The position numbers and the translations under genes are program-made. The notes beneath the pieces are model-generated. The model ran no database searches. It was not told where the DNA came from and was given only the letters and a program-made list of their open reading frames with translations. Positions 35,451 to 48,185 of a DNA stretch of 64,000 nucleotides are shown here, piece by piece. Source of the stretch: Anseranas semipalmata (lineage: Eukaryota > Chordata > Aves > Anseriformes > Anseranatidae). Position 1 is the first letter of the stretch; each line of letters opens with the position of its first letter. Location of the stretch: positions 425,286 through 489,285 of the forward strand of contig VXAA01002975.1 of the NCBI GenBank assembly GCA_013399115.1, in the 5' to 3' direction.

Positions 35451-38400
35451 GACGTCCCACGCTCTAGACATTAACCCCCTTGGGTCTGTGAGGTGCTCTG
35501 GAGCCCACCTCCCCTTGACCCAAAGCGATGTGATAGCCCTGGGGTTGGCTGGACCCGGGTTCTCCTTTGTGTTCATGGAGACAAGTCTTTATAGACGCAA
35601 CCTACCACCACAGCACCTTCTTTGCCAAGGAGACACCATTCTGTAGTTTCCAAGGGACCTGCATCAAGGAACTCAGCCTGCTGCCTGCTGCATGTGCGTG
35701 GACAGGCTTGCACATGCCATGGGCACAGCCAGCTTGGAGCGGCTGCACCACGTATTAGCCCATCTCTGCATGGGGACATCTATTGAGCAGCCAAATATGC
35801 TGAAGAAACTTTTCTCCTGACTGTCTCCTCGTCCTCATCATAAAGACTTCATAGTTACAGACACAATTCCCTCCCTGCCCCAGTGCCTTGCAGTCATTGG
35901 TGCCTTTCTGCTCCAATGCTCTCAAGGCCTTTGGATGCCGCCTTTGCTGCTGAGGTGCTCAGCCCAGTCCCTGAGGCTGCAGTCAGCAGGGCAAGCTGCT
36001 ATCAATCTCAATTCCTTTATGACAGGAGCCACTGACTCCTTGCCTATACCACAGCTGAGATACAACCAACTCAAGGCACTGAAAGTCTTTTTGGCAGGGT
36101 AGAAAGGGATTCCTGAAACAGGGAACTTGCCTGAGCTTTAAGCACTGGGCAGAAAGCACTGGGGGCACAGAGAGGCACCAGCCTGAGTCTTCTGCCTCTG
36201 GGCAAGGCACGAATCCCAGAGCAGCTCCCGAGACGACCTGGACACCCACAGGCGTGAAGTGCCCCGGGCTCAGCACAGTGCAGCGTTTGTGTGCCGTGAG
36301 GTTTTGCACTGAAAACACTCCTTTTTCCAGGGCCGAGGCGCTGTGCCCTAGCAGCCACTGTGCAGAAAGCAGTTAATATCACCTCAAATGGAATACACTG
36401 ATTTGCTCGTACTCAGAGCGTATTCTTTTTCACTGAAGCCTTTCTGTGGTTTTGGCTGGGCGCCGTCGCCCGCCCCGAGCCCCAGAAGCTGGCAGGGTCG
36501 GTGCGCACATAGACACACAATTGAAACGTTACCAGCACTAGGCTGCTGGAGCAGCCCGCAGATGACAGAAAAGCGCTTGTGAATTTATTGGCTAATTAGG
36601 AGACAGGCACATTGGAAAGTGATGTGGGAGGTGGCGTCGGTGACTCAATGGGTGGCAGGTTTCCACCTCCCACTGGACGGTCCTCGCCATATAGAGGGCG
36701 CTGCACGGGCAGAGGAGAAGACAGAAAAAGGCATTGTCCCAGCCCAGGCATTCAGGAGGCTCTGGCACGCCCGCACCTTGCTTTGTTTTTCTTTCCAGGG
36801 AGAGGTGTTAACCTCCTCCTCCTGAAAGTTTTCCCACTGGGGTAAAATGCTCTGCATTCTGTGCTCCCCCCTCTTCTTGTAGCTTCCCTGCTCCACGGAG
36901 CACATTGTACACCCTGATGCAAAACCGCACTGCCATTGTCATGCCATCCGTGGAGGTGCTCACAGCCAGTCGTACCTGGTTAGGTACCTCCTGCTTCATC
37001 ACTCAGGTCTCTGCTCCCAACCCTGAGTATCCCAGCTCCGCATGTCAAGAGGCACTTTGTTTATGGGACCATAAGTGATTTTGTTCTGCAGTCAGAAGCC
37101 AAAACTCTTCTTAGCTCACATTTGCAATTTTTGATTCAACGAGGCAGCAGTAGCACTCTATGGGTGTTGTAGTCCCCCCACAAGTCTGGTTCCTCAGGTG
37201 GGCGATGGCTGTCTGAGAGACCCTGCAGAAACAGTGCTCCCCTGATGTTCTCCAGCAGCTCAAAGGGACGGGAGATGAAGATTAGCTGTGGTGCCCACCT
37301 CCTAGAAGAAAGAAGACGGGATGGAGCCTCTAAAGGACAACTCTTACAGGGCACAGAAGTGGCATTTCTGACTGGGAATGTTCATCTTTCAAAAGTTTTG
37401 TTTGGGTCTGTTGGTTGGTTGTTTTTCTGTTTTGGGTCAGAATGATTTAAGTTTCAACTATAACAGCCCAACCTGGGCTGACAACATGAGTGATTTTTTT
37501 TTTTCCTAGAAATGTTCATTTTGCGATTTCAGTTGTTGCTGGTGGTCACTTTGTTGCCAGAACGCTAATTCTGGGCCTGAAATCCGTGCTTCTCACTCTC
37601 CAAACACTCCTAGCCATAGGCTGTTAAAAGGAGCAAAGCCATTACAGTGGCAATTCAGCAACAAGCTCCAAGGAAGCTGTGAATAACACAACTCTCCAGT
37701 ATTAAAGCTGTGAAATTGGCATTGAGAGGATGAAAGTGACTTGCTCACAGTAAATCTCTCCATTGGGCCCTTTCCACGACGCACAAGGTCTTAAGCAAAT
37801 CCAGGAATTAATTCTCTTGGAGGTATCTTTTTGGCTAGTCTAAATACTGGCCAGAACCTGGAGAGGGAAAATCTCAATTGCTTGTATTTGCAATTCAAAG
37901 TACTGTTTCAGGATTCTCTCTAAAGTAAAAGACCAGGAATGCTGCTAACATTTGCTCCTACTTAAAATGCTTGCTTAGGCTCTGCTCCTGCGCACTCTCA
38001 CCCAGCCTTGCTGGGAGCCAAGGCGGCTCTAGGACCCCAGAGGACTGGCGGACAGCGAGGCTCGGCGGCCCAGCGAAGGTCACATTCGGAAGGATGTGGA
38101 CAATGAGGGCTTCAGGCTGGCTAGCAGCAAACAAGCGCCCTGGCCCTCAGGCTATCATTCCCTCTCATGGTTGAACAATGTACATACATGTATGCCAAAT
38201 CATGGCTGCTACCTTGCAGTGCTTCTTTTTTTAAGAAAAGCTAGGTTAAGTCAGGCAGGTAAAATAAGCCAGGAGGTTATGGTAGAAGCAAGTGAAACCA
38301 AAGCAACCCCAACTTGCTTGTCAGCCTAACAGTGATCAGAGAAGGGACTTCCAAGCCCCCTTTCTTGGCTCTGAAGGTACAGACAAGAAGAATCACAGTA

Positions 38401-38539
38401 CAGTGTAAAAAAAAAAAAAAGCCATAATAGAATACAGGAAGCAACTCCCGGGAGAATATGGATCCCACAGGTCTCACAAGCCTATACACTGAATGGAAGG
38501 TGTCCTTTTGGGGTGTGACAACATGCAATGCTTATTACC
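35451..38539. other. Unique noncoding sequence, 3.1 kb
   Basis: No gene is recognised. GC rises around 36450-36560, with a CpG cluster at 36460-36510, and again at 38015-38095. Neither is long enough for a clear CpG island. A self-complementary GGCTGCT-GG-AGCAGCC (36541-36556) and a palindromic CTAATTAG (36592-36599) lie 36 bases apart. An A13 run occupies 38408-38420. Confidence 0.45.
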
Positions 38540-38760
38540 AAAGCTGGATGCAGGATCTGAATGTGGTCTAACAAGCACTGTGTAGGGATGGGTAATTGCT
38601 TCCCTCAAGCTCCCAGCTACATTGGTGACAGTGCAGCCCAAGGTGCTTTTGGTCACCTTCGCTGCCAGGGCCTGCTGCCCACCAGGACCCCCAGGTGCTC
38701 TACAGCAAAGCTGTTCCCCATACAGGCAGCCCCCAGCCCCAGTCCACTCTTTTATGAAGT
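38540..38760 (-). mobile_element. CR1 LINE fragment, reverse orientation
   Basis: AGCTGGATGCAGGATCTGAATGTGG and the words that follow parallel the reverse complement of the CR1 ORF2 3' region. Those words are TCTAACAAGCACTGTGTAGG, ATTGCTTCCCTC, GTGCAGCCCAAGGTGCTTTTGG, CACCAGGACCCCCAGGTGCTC and CTGTTCCCCAT..AGGCAGCCCCCAGCC. The corresponding protein region is the end of the CR1 reverse-transcriptase ORF. The copy is diverged, with indels and stops, and cannot encode protein. Confidence 0.75.
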
Positions 38761-41700
38761 CTCCCCCCTTACTTGTTCTCCACTGACTAATAGCATGAAC
38801 TTCTACACCACATCTACTTTCCTCAGTCTAGATGTTTATAAAGGTAACTTATCAGGCTGCTTTCTTTTTTTTTTTCTTTTGCCTAAAAACATCCAAAGCT
38901 ACATAACTTTGACACATCTGCCCCAAATCCACTGTAATGAAGATGAGCCAGGCGTATCAAAGTTCAGTAGAAATGCATAATCAGGCAGAAGGACCTACAC
39001 ACAAGGCTTGACCACCCTAAACTTGACTAACCCAAAACTTTATTTCTTGAGGACATCAGCCTAAAACTCAACCTGCATGCAACCCCTGCGAAGAGAGCAA
39101 CAGAACACTGGATGTTGGCTAACTGGGATTTTGAGACATGGGATAGTCTAGAAGAGGATGCATTTGCTTGCAGAGCATATGCAGTATGCATTGCTGCTCA
39201 GCAAAGGAGACCCGGTTAGATCTTGTCAGAGAACATAGGGACTCCAAGTCCTAGGGACACAAGTACAATTTAGGACAGGTCAGACAGAAGCTTTATTAAC
39301 TATGATCACAGTGAGAGAACATTTGGACAGCATCTCCCTCTCTGCGCCCCTGTTCTCTGTTTAGTGATTGCAGAGACCAGATCTTCTTCAGGAAAAGAAA
39401 GAAAGACAGAAAGAAAGAAAAGTGAAGAAAAACAGTCATTCCAATGCTAACAAGGTCAAGTACCCACCCCTGGGAGGGATGGGCTCCTGAAGTAACTTGT
39501 CAGCTGCCACAGCTCTAAGAAGGAATCAAACCTTATGTGCCACTGTGGAGAGATGGCTCTCAGTGGAGCCCGTAGAAGCGACACTTCCAGTATTATCTTA
39601 GCTCAGAAGTGGGGCTTGGAAACAATCACAGGCTGCTAGCTTTTAGTTGAAAGGAATGTTCTTTCCGTTAGGATAAACTTCCTAGCCAGACCTCTCAAAT
39701 CTTAAATATTAATAATTTTACTGCTGTGATCTGAAGCATGGGGATTTTTACAGCTCTATTTTTTGACCAATTTCCCCCTCCTCCATCTCTGGGCACGTCG
39801 CCAACTGATGCAAATGGCCAATGGTTCTGTCAAAGCTCTACAGCAAACGAAGGTGCCTCTGAAGATCTCCCTCTCTCCTGCTGATGGACTGAAGCTCCGC
39901 ACATCCCGGGGCAGACCCTCAGCTGCTGCAGGATGCGAGCTCAGCCTCCCACCGCTCATCCATGCAATCCACGCGGTAACAGCGCCTGCTGCCCAGAGCC
40001 CAGCAGGGCCTTGCGCGCTGCTCATTCAGAAGTGCTTCTGTTTCTGATTTTTTTCTTTCCTGACTGTAAGGAAATTTGTCTCTCAGCCAAGCCATCTTAG
40101 AGAGCAAGAGTGGCAGAGGCAGGAAAAAAGCGGATTTGGCGTCACGCTTTCGAGACTGTTCATTTTAGGTAGGAAGCAGACATTGGCCGACTTTTGTGGA
40201 GACTTGACATATACTTCAATTTCCTCTTTCTTCCCCTGAATCTGAATGCTGCATAGAGAAACACTGAGAACTCGGGCAATGGCTGACAGGGAAAACGTCT
40301 CGTTTCAGAGAGCAAAGGGCAAGGACAGCCCTTTTTCCCCTGCCTTGGTATATCCAGAGCTCTCAGTCTCCCCTAATTATTGCTTATTTAAATTGTACTG
40401 GGAGACACACCCTGTGCTGTAAAATACAACCCTCAGGAGGTAGAATAGCAGCTCCTTTCTGACAAGCATCTGGAAGGTAGAAGAGGTTGTGTCAAATTCT
40501 GGGCCCTTGAACTGCACGAGTTGGAATAAATACTTTCAAAAGGATAGTTCTCGGAATGGAAAATCATGGGAAATTAAAGAAAAAAACACTGCTTGGATCT
40601 AAATTCTCATGAAGCTTAAGAGGTTTTCATCAGTATGAATCTGAGTGCTGCAAGATCCTGGGAAAAGTCACCCACCTGGCAAGCCAGGCTTTTTCATTAA
40701 ATACAGTTTGGAAGGGGGAAAACTATCATCTCCAAGGTCATGTAAGGGACTCCTAATTAACGTCGATGGAGAATTTAAAGGAGTAATGTCTCCCAGCCAA
40801 GGCACATGATTCGGTCTCACTTTTGACAACTGCAAACTTGTGGAACCTACAGTCAGTTTTTTCCACTCTACTTTTCCTCAGTGTCTACACATGTAGAAAG
40901 TCACCGCTTGCTGCAAACCTGGCTACACACAATGGTGGGGAGTGTTTGCACGCGCATTTCTGCCGTTGTGATCTCTGGAAAGAGATTTAAAATGGCATGC
41001 GCTGAGCACGTGTGCCTTCTCATGGAAGGCAGTGGTAGGAGGAGAGGGGTCTCTGCAAGTCCCTGGATCTGTTTCTGCTCCACTAAATGCTTCCTTTATG
41101 CACATCACTCAGGGTAGACCCACAGAAGGAGTTGTGTATTTTCAGCAATGCCACTCTTTGCAAGATGAGGCAGAGCCTCAAGGGTGACCCCAATCCACGT
41201 GCACCCCATTGTACCATGCATGAGAGAATGTCAGACCTGCAGAACAGCAATCAGAGGAAGCACTGGACCAAACAGGGGAGCTTGAGCCAGGATAGGAAAG
41301 CTGATTTTTTTTTTATTTTTTGAGGAGTGGGGGAGGACAAAAGTGTAACTTTCTTGGCTTTACAGTTATTGAAAGAAGGTAGAGGTGAATCCAAGATCCA
41401 GTTATAAAGGCAGTAGGCATGAAATCTAGACCATTGACATTATCAAATGTCACACATAAAACACAAGCAAAGAGAGGGAAAACAAATTTACCTTTATATA
41501 AGAAAATGCCCTGAAGAGGGAACAGGATCCCTCTTCTTGGGTAGGGGAGCACAGACACTTTGATGTACAGTGGCATGGCTCTGAGAAGGTACAAATTTCT
41601 TTCCCCTAATAAATCTAATCCCAGGCATCTCTTTTCTCTGAAACAGATGTACAACAGGCTGGAGGAGTCAATTTGACTTAATACAAACAGAAGCCAAGGT

Positions 41701-43887
41701 GCATACATCGCCCCTGAAGATATCTATACTGAATAGACCTCCACGCCCTTTTGTCCAACTGCAAAATGGCAACAACCATGCTGTCACAGAGTGCTGCTTC
41801 TTCCTCCCAAGAGCTTGTGAAATACTTTGATGGCATAAGGGATATGGGCTGCAAGACTATGACCTGTCTTTTGGAGAAAAAACAGGGCTCTGAGGACACA
41901 GGATCTGGGCTGAAGGGACAAACACTGAGATGGAGAAGAACATAAGTGATGTCTGTTTAGGAAAGAGTAGGGATAAGCTGCTTGTTAGTCACTTTAGGAA
42001 GAGAATTACCAGCAAGTTTCCAGCCACTGAGACAAGACTACTCTGAAGCAGCACTTTAAGTAGCAGAGAGGGGCTAAAACACTCCTAGAGCTTTAACAGA
42101 GCTGGAGCATTTCACTACCATGTAACCCAGCATCTCTTAACTACAGGGACCTCAGCCCAATGACCCCAGAGAACTTTCAGCTGATTTGTAAGGATGAGGC
42201 CGCAAATGGAAGTCAGACTGATCAATTCTTTGGCCCAGAATGGTTCCTTGTTTAAACCCAAGCTTTGTCTGGAATTGGAGTGGAAAGGGCCAAACAAAGA
42301 TATTAAACACAGCTGTTCTGGCGTGCTTGTCCCAGATGGAAGCTGGTGTTGCCAAATAACTTCTCAGCCACTCCGTTTCCAAGTACATGCACATCCTCTG
42401 GCAGGTAACTGAACTTTGGGGTGGTGGCCTGACCAGAACTGTAATATTCTTGAAGTGCATTGATTCCTATTAGTTAATCATGCATAGAAAGCTTTCCTTA
42501 AGAAGTCTGGAAATAAAAGAAACTCAGAAATTGAGAATACAGACTCTCCTTTTGACCACATTCTTCCTAAAAGTTTGGAGAAGTTTCAGTCTGTAAATGA
42601 ACTAGACGGCAGGTAACCAGTTGCAACTACCATACTTTCATCTTTACAGTCTAGAGCAGTGGGAAACTTGACAGCAAATATTTTAGCAGAAGCAAAACAG
42701 AAGCAAAAGTATCCACAATTCTCCTTTGTTTCACAAGTCATTGATTTTTCAACTGTTGCCTATATGGTATTTACATGTAGCTTCAGGATAGCTTTGGTAT
42801 CTTCAAAGACAGTTTGAGCAGTTCTATTTGGAAGATTCTCAGCAGAAAAGGTAGCACTTGACTTGTATCTCTGTAAAAACAGAGTAAAATATCACATGGG
42901 CAATAAAACAGCTCTTAACTTGATGACTATACCTACCAAGGGTTTGCTACATGAGATTCCAAAATTTCACAAATAAACCCCCCAGTTTTACAAGCACCTG
43001 TAGTCTGCACAGGCTGCTATGGAGTTCCCACATACAAGGGCTCGCTGTCTTCTATTTAAAATAGGTAGCATGTTGCTGTTCTGTTTAATCTCTCAGCAAG
43101 TAAACTAAAACTAAACCAAAACTGGAGAGAAAGGTCCCCTCCACACACGCTTGAGGCATTATCAGACAGTGGAAGTAATCACCATATGTTGCAAAGGACA
43201 AGGATATAGAGAGACCCAAAGAAATGAGCTAGATACTAGGCATGAGTTAAAGGAATATCAAGACTGGATGGAGATGCTAAAAGTTGCAGGGTTTAATCGC
43301 CCATTTTGAAGAGTTCTGGAAAAGACCAAAAATCTCAGAAACCACTCTATAACTGTATTATGAACCTACTGACTTACAAATTAACCTTCACTGGCCTTGT
43401 TGTGAGGTTTCTCGTATTGCTATTTGAAGCGTTTGCTTTGGATCACCAGTGCAGACAGGACAGGCAGTGAAGCCTGGGACTAGTCTACAATCATCATTCC
43501 CCTATGATGGGAAAATTTGTTGGTCATCGTCTCCAAGGAGCATGTGATGAAGATGGAGTTGGGCTCCCAGGCCTCAGTGCTCACATCCCTGTGAATGTTA
43601 TTAGCTTTGGCTCATCGACTTTGCATTCACGACTTTCCAAGTCCTCCTACCCACCTCTTCCGCCAGGGACAGTCCCACCCCAGCAATGGCTTTTACTGCT
43701 GCCTGGCCCAGCAAGCGACAGAGTGAGAATCCAGGAGGGAGGAAGTTGTGGAGCTGAAGACATCTCCTCAACCAAAGCAGACATTGCTGACTCAAGAACT
43801 CTGACAGCAGCCAAGGCTGGACACACTTGCAGCGCTTCCTAGACCAGCCCAAGGTGCTGAATAACCCAGAGAAGGGAGGGAAAGTGC
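38761..43887. other. Unique noncoding sequence, 5.1 kb
   Basis: No gene is recognised. A short GAAA-rich stretch lies at 39395-39430. A 131-codon minus-strand frame at 41313-41708 is leucine/phenylalanine-rich without a known domain. No strong repeat was identified. Confidence 0.45.
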
Positions 43888-43924
43888 AAAAAAAAAAAAA
43901 AAAGGGGGCGGGAGGGGGGGAGGG
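43888..43924 (+). other. A16 run joined to a perfect G-quadruplex motif
   Basis: Sixteen A (43888-43903) are followed directly by 43904-43924. There, G5, G3, G7 and G3 runs are separated by single-base loops (C, A, A). This meets the strict G3+N1-7 rule with the shortest possible loops, a class known to form very stable quadruplexes. The poly(A)/poly(G) junction makes the site likely to be unstable and prone to sequencing error. Confidence 0.8.
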
Positions 43925-46900
43925 AATTACTCACTCTTCAGCCTGAACAAATATAGTTCATGTGTGACATGCTGTGAGGTGCTGCTAGGAAGCTACTTCA
44001 TGCTCCTGTCCCTGTGGCATCCTCCCTGCTCCTGTGAACTGCAGACACTTAATAGCCCTTGAGAAACAGCCAGTCCTGAAGCAGGGAACAGCACTGAGAA
44101 AACCGTCTTTTGACATGGAAAGCAGAAACCCTTCAAACCCATGAGGAAGTGGACAACCAGTGGGAACAAGCAGTTGTCTCTCCTGTATGCTACATCTTGT
44201 TAGGGTGCTTTGTATTTCTGTGATATTTACCCCACTTGAATTCCAACCTCCATGTCCTTTACCCAACCTAAACTCTCAGCCTAGGCACCCTCTGTCAGGA
44301 GAGAAGAAATATCCCCAGGGTTGTTCACTCCATCCTGAAATAGATGACCAAGTCATTTGAGGTAGATGTCCCTCAGAAGTATGGCTTTGTCTTCACTGAT
44401 GAAGATTTGCAACTGATTTATCCCAATAAATCTTACAAATGCTACTACCTCTCCCCTGCAAGCCCCGTCATGCTTATATCCTTCAGACCACTGTGGAAAT
44501 CCCAGATTATTACTTGGTTAGACTAGACATGTCACTTATATTTATGTAGAAGGATGCATGGTGAAACTTACCACCATGACTAAGTTTTGTCTCTTTATTG
44601 CATGAATAGCAATAGCTTTTAGAGCTAAGGAGGTACTTCGACAATAGTTAAGGAAACATTAGATCAGATATGATTCTCCACAGTATCTCTAGGACATGAA
44701 AACTAAAGTCATTTCAATAAGCTATGACTGAACATAATACGTAACAAAATTAAAAGTCATAAGTGCATAAGAAAAAACAAAACACTTCATTCAAAAAATT
44801 GCTTCCAACTTTTCTGAGATCAGAACTTAGAGAAATCAACATTTTCAAATACTAAGATAGAATTAAATTTTCTGAGAAGACAGTCTGTGCATTAAAGTAT
44901 TTCTGAGCAACTCTAGTATATATAAATCCAGAGAAGACAACAGCCTCAGCAACACTCCCTTGCAGAAAGGGTTCCCTGCCTTTTTCAACCTGCCAAACCC
45001 TTGTCGTTAGCATTCTCACCATTTCAGTTGATGTAGGGTTGCATGTCCAACACAGACAAAAGTTCAAAGGTCAAAGTGAAGTTGCAATGTACGTCTTCAT
45101 ATTCTGCCATTCCACAGAACATCTTCCAGGTTGGCTTTGCAGTAATGGTCTTCCAATTGCATATTGCGAGCAACATGGACTTTTGCCACTAATGGGGTCT
45201 GTGTCACATCCCTACTTGAAAATCTTCACTGTTTTCTACCATTACGGAACATTTAATTTACATTCCCCATGGTTCATATTTCACATCTTGGTTTCATCTC
45301 TGCTGGCTAGTTGGCACAATCCTACTTGCAGCATGGAGACCTGCACATTCAAGTTCAGCTTTCAGACTCCCTTCATATCACTGCAAAGAGAAACTTTTGG
45401 GGTGTCTCTTCTAGACTACTCATTCCAAGTAGGTCAAGTACCCACAGATCCCTCAATACCTCTAGAAATGACAAGAGATTAATCTTATCCTGCGAGTATG
45501 TTATTTAAGTCAGTCTGGAACAGATTAAGTCAACCTCCCCTCATCTAGTACAAGTTCATCAATGAGCAATACGGCTTTGTTGCACTTGGGACCCTCCCCA
45601 AACAACAGTCCAGTATAAGGATCACTTGCTCCAAAATATCCCTGTTTTTGATTTTGTGGGGGGAAAAGGATTGACTGATATTTACGAAACCAAACCAAGT
45701 CCATTTTTCCCATTCTGCTTTCCACAGACCCAATGGTTCTGCTAAAATAACCATCCTTACAATACCCTGCTCCTTTGCATTTGATCTTAGCTGGAGCCAG
45801 GAAACACCAAAGAAGCCACAAAACAGGAGGAAGGGGGAAAGGGGAAGACTGAGCAAGAAAAGTTAATTGAACTTTTCTGAACCACACAAAATGTTCAGGG
45901 GATGATCTCATTTTATAGCTATATAATTTATGTGTCAGTCCCTCAATCATCTTTAAGGGCTGAAATACATGAACAATTTTGGTTCCTGTTTGGCAAAGAA
46001 TGGACGAGATCATGAAGCAGGGGGAGCAAGATACCTTTCATGCATTCAGCACTGTAGAAGCTTCAAGGATCAAAGCATCATCCAAGAGTCTTCTCCATCA
46101 ACAGATAGAGATGCAGAGCTACTTCTGACATTGCCAGCAGTCTCCAAGAAGGGATACTTCCTTCTTACTAGAATACAGGATTATTTTAAATGTGTTTTTT
46201 CTACAGACAAGTGGGTTTAAAAGTCTCCCAGCTTCTCCCTCCAATAGGTACATTCTACATGTCCCATACTGAGCATGTCTTTTAAGTCTGTATCTAACTT
46301 CATACCAGGACTTAGCCAGTATTGAGGTGCTTCAAAACACAGGTTTGAATTCACACTCATTTTCAGCATCCACTAGCCAAGTCCTCAAAGGTAACAGCAT
46401 GCAACTGTCATCTCAGACATCTGTGAAGCAGGATGGACTTTCAGGGTATCAGTATCATTGCTGATACTGATGCCAGCTCCCACAGCAAGCAAGATTTTTT
46501 ACTAGTGCCATAGCAAAGGCTGCAAAAAGTGGTGTAGTAACCAGTACCTCATTTGGGAGAAAGAGGCAGAGGACCCACACTGAGCTCCACAGGGGAGCGT
46601 AGGGAGAGACAGAAGAGATAAACCACCCTTGGAACTATGTGGGACAGTGAGGCATCAAGAGCTGGCCTTCACAAAAATTCAACTAACCAGCCCAAATCCT
46701 TCTCACCCTTCAGGAGCTGTAAGACTAGACCAACTGCATCGACTTCCCATCTCAGTCACGCTAGAGCATCCCTAGTTCAGCACTGCACAGTCACTGGGTG
46801 CTGAATGAACTCACCCAGCATATCCTGCAGCACTGTTTGCTGAGATAGTCTTCTGCAGCTTAGCGTGATTTACAAAAAGCCTCTTAAGGGGAACCCCAGC

Positions 46901-47639
46901 TGTGTATCTTTGCAATGACAGTTTGCTGTCTAATTCCTGAGCCTTGTTTCTTTCCTTGCCACTGAGAAAACAAAAAGAGAAAGAGGGAAGAGAAAAATGG
47001 GCCTTACAAGCCAGCAGCGGCAGCATGAAAAATGGAAGCGATCGTCATTGATTTTTCACAGTTGTTACTCAAAGGCCAGGATTACAAGTTCACGGGGAGG
47101 CCACTGGCAGTAACCCCAGTCTGCAGTTAATGCGTTCCATCCAGAAACTCCCTTGCAAAAGCCATCCAGTTCCTATGAATCTCAGTGATAAGTTGAAGCT
47201 ACCCCAGCAGATAATGGAAAAAATATGTTCAAAATACAATGCACCTGTCCGATTACACAAAGGCATTACAAAAAGAAAATGGATGTAAAATGTAAGGGTG
47301 CATAACCACTTACTGGATCAAATCCTCAGGCCCCATAGAGTTCTCTCTCTGACCTTGGAATCATTGGTCTTTCAGGAAAGAATTAGGGTCGTTTCTGTTA
47401 TGATTATTTCCCCACCAAGAGTAAAGAGATGCTGTCATCTGGAATGTAGGAGGAGCTGAGATGACAGCTGTTTGGGGGTTTTCCCCCCCTCCAGTGGATG
47501 GTGCGGAAATCAAAGTTTAGATTTTGATTGCTCTCATCACCCAAAAATGTGCATGCTTTTTGTTAGAATTATCTGAAATATTTGCACCTGGAAAAGAAAA
47601 AAGGCAAAAATAAAAAGAGTACTGAGAGACCTTGCTTGG
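43925..47639. other. Unique noncoding sequence, 3.7 kb, CpG-poor
   Basis: No gene is recognised. A 162-codon minus-strand frame (45525-46013) and a 147-codon plus-strand frame (45039-45482) have no known domain and no start context worth noting. CpG appears to be only about one per 200 bases by eye. Confidence 0.45.
46445..46474. other. 13-bp-stem hairpin with 4-base loop
   Basis: GGTATCAGTATCA (46445-46457) and TGATACTGATGCC (46462-46474) pair across a TTGC loop. Twelve pairs are Watson-Crick and one is G-T. The stem is too short for a canonical miRNA precursor unless pairing continues outward, and the next bases (44/75, G opposite A) do not pair. It may be a chance inverted repeat. Confidence 0.75.
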
Positions 47640-47940
47640 AAAGCCACAGAGAATAAATTTCCACTAATTGTCTGCAGTAACTCCTTGGTTTAAAATAAAA
47701 ATAAGAGACCAAACAGACCTGTTGGACTGCCCCTTCTGTATTTCAGCTAATTGGATTTCTTGCCTTTCATTATATTGCCCATTTTAGTATTAAAAGCTGC
47801 AGCCAACGTGGCTTACACACACACAGAGGACAATTCCAAGCCAAATAGATTTCACTGATGGCCTGAATGATCATCTTTATCTCATGCTATTACCTCATCA
47901 TTATAACCTCATTAGAACACATTAAGCAATATATTACCCT
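47640..47940. promoter_or_regulatory. Candidate conserved noncoding element (homeodomain / GATA motifs)
   Basis: Non-repetitive AT-rich sequence includes CTAATTGG at 47747-47754 and the GATA site TTATCT (AGATAA on the minus strand) at 47877-47882. Several CATTA/ATTAG words also occur between 47768 and 47915. A short (AC)n lies at 47817-47826. The texture resembles deeply conserved vertebrate enhancers, but no alignment was possible. Confidence 0.22.
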
Positions 47941-48074
47941 CCATGGCGTTGACATCTTCACTATTGTTAAACTATTATCATGTCCCAGCTTTAGCTGGGA
48001 CCTCCTCTCCAGCCAACATTAATCACAGGCCCCAGATGATCCAGTGCAGGATGTTGTACTTTAAATCTTTCCTC

Positions 48075-48185
48075 TTAAAGCGAGTCTCACCAGCTCTTCG
48101 GTTATCGCTGCTTCTCTCAACTCTCTCCAATCTGTCCATGTGTTTCTGGCCACATGTTGAGCAGAAGTAAACACAGCAAGTCCGA
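48075..48185 (-). mobile_element. Probable CR1 fragment, reverse orientation
   Basis: GTCTCACCAGCTCTTCGGTT, CTCAACTCTCTCCAATCTGTCCATGTG and the following AACACAGCA resemble the reverse-oriented CR1 words CACCAGCTTTGTTGCCCTTC...CTCTCTCCAA.CTGTCCACGTG...GAACACAGCA. The stretch is short and diverged. Confidence 0.5.

Noticed and set aside
45525..46013. 162-codon minus-strand frame that looked faintly like a decayed retroelement
   Set aside because: No reverse-transcriptase, integrase, protease or envelope motif could be identified.
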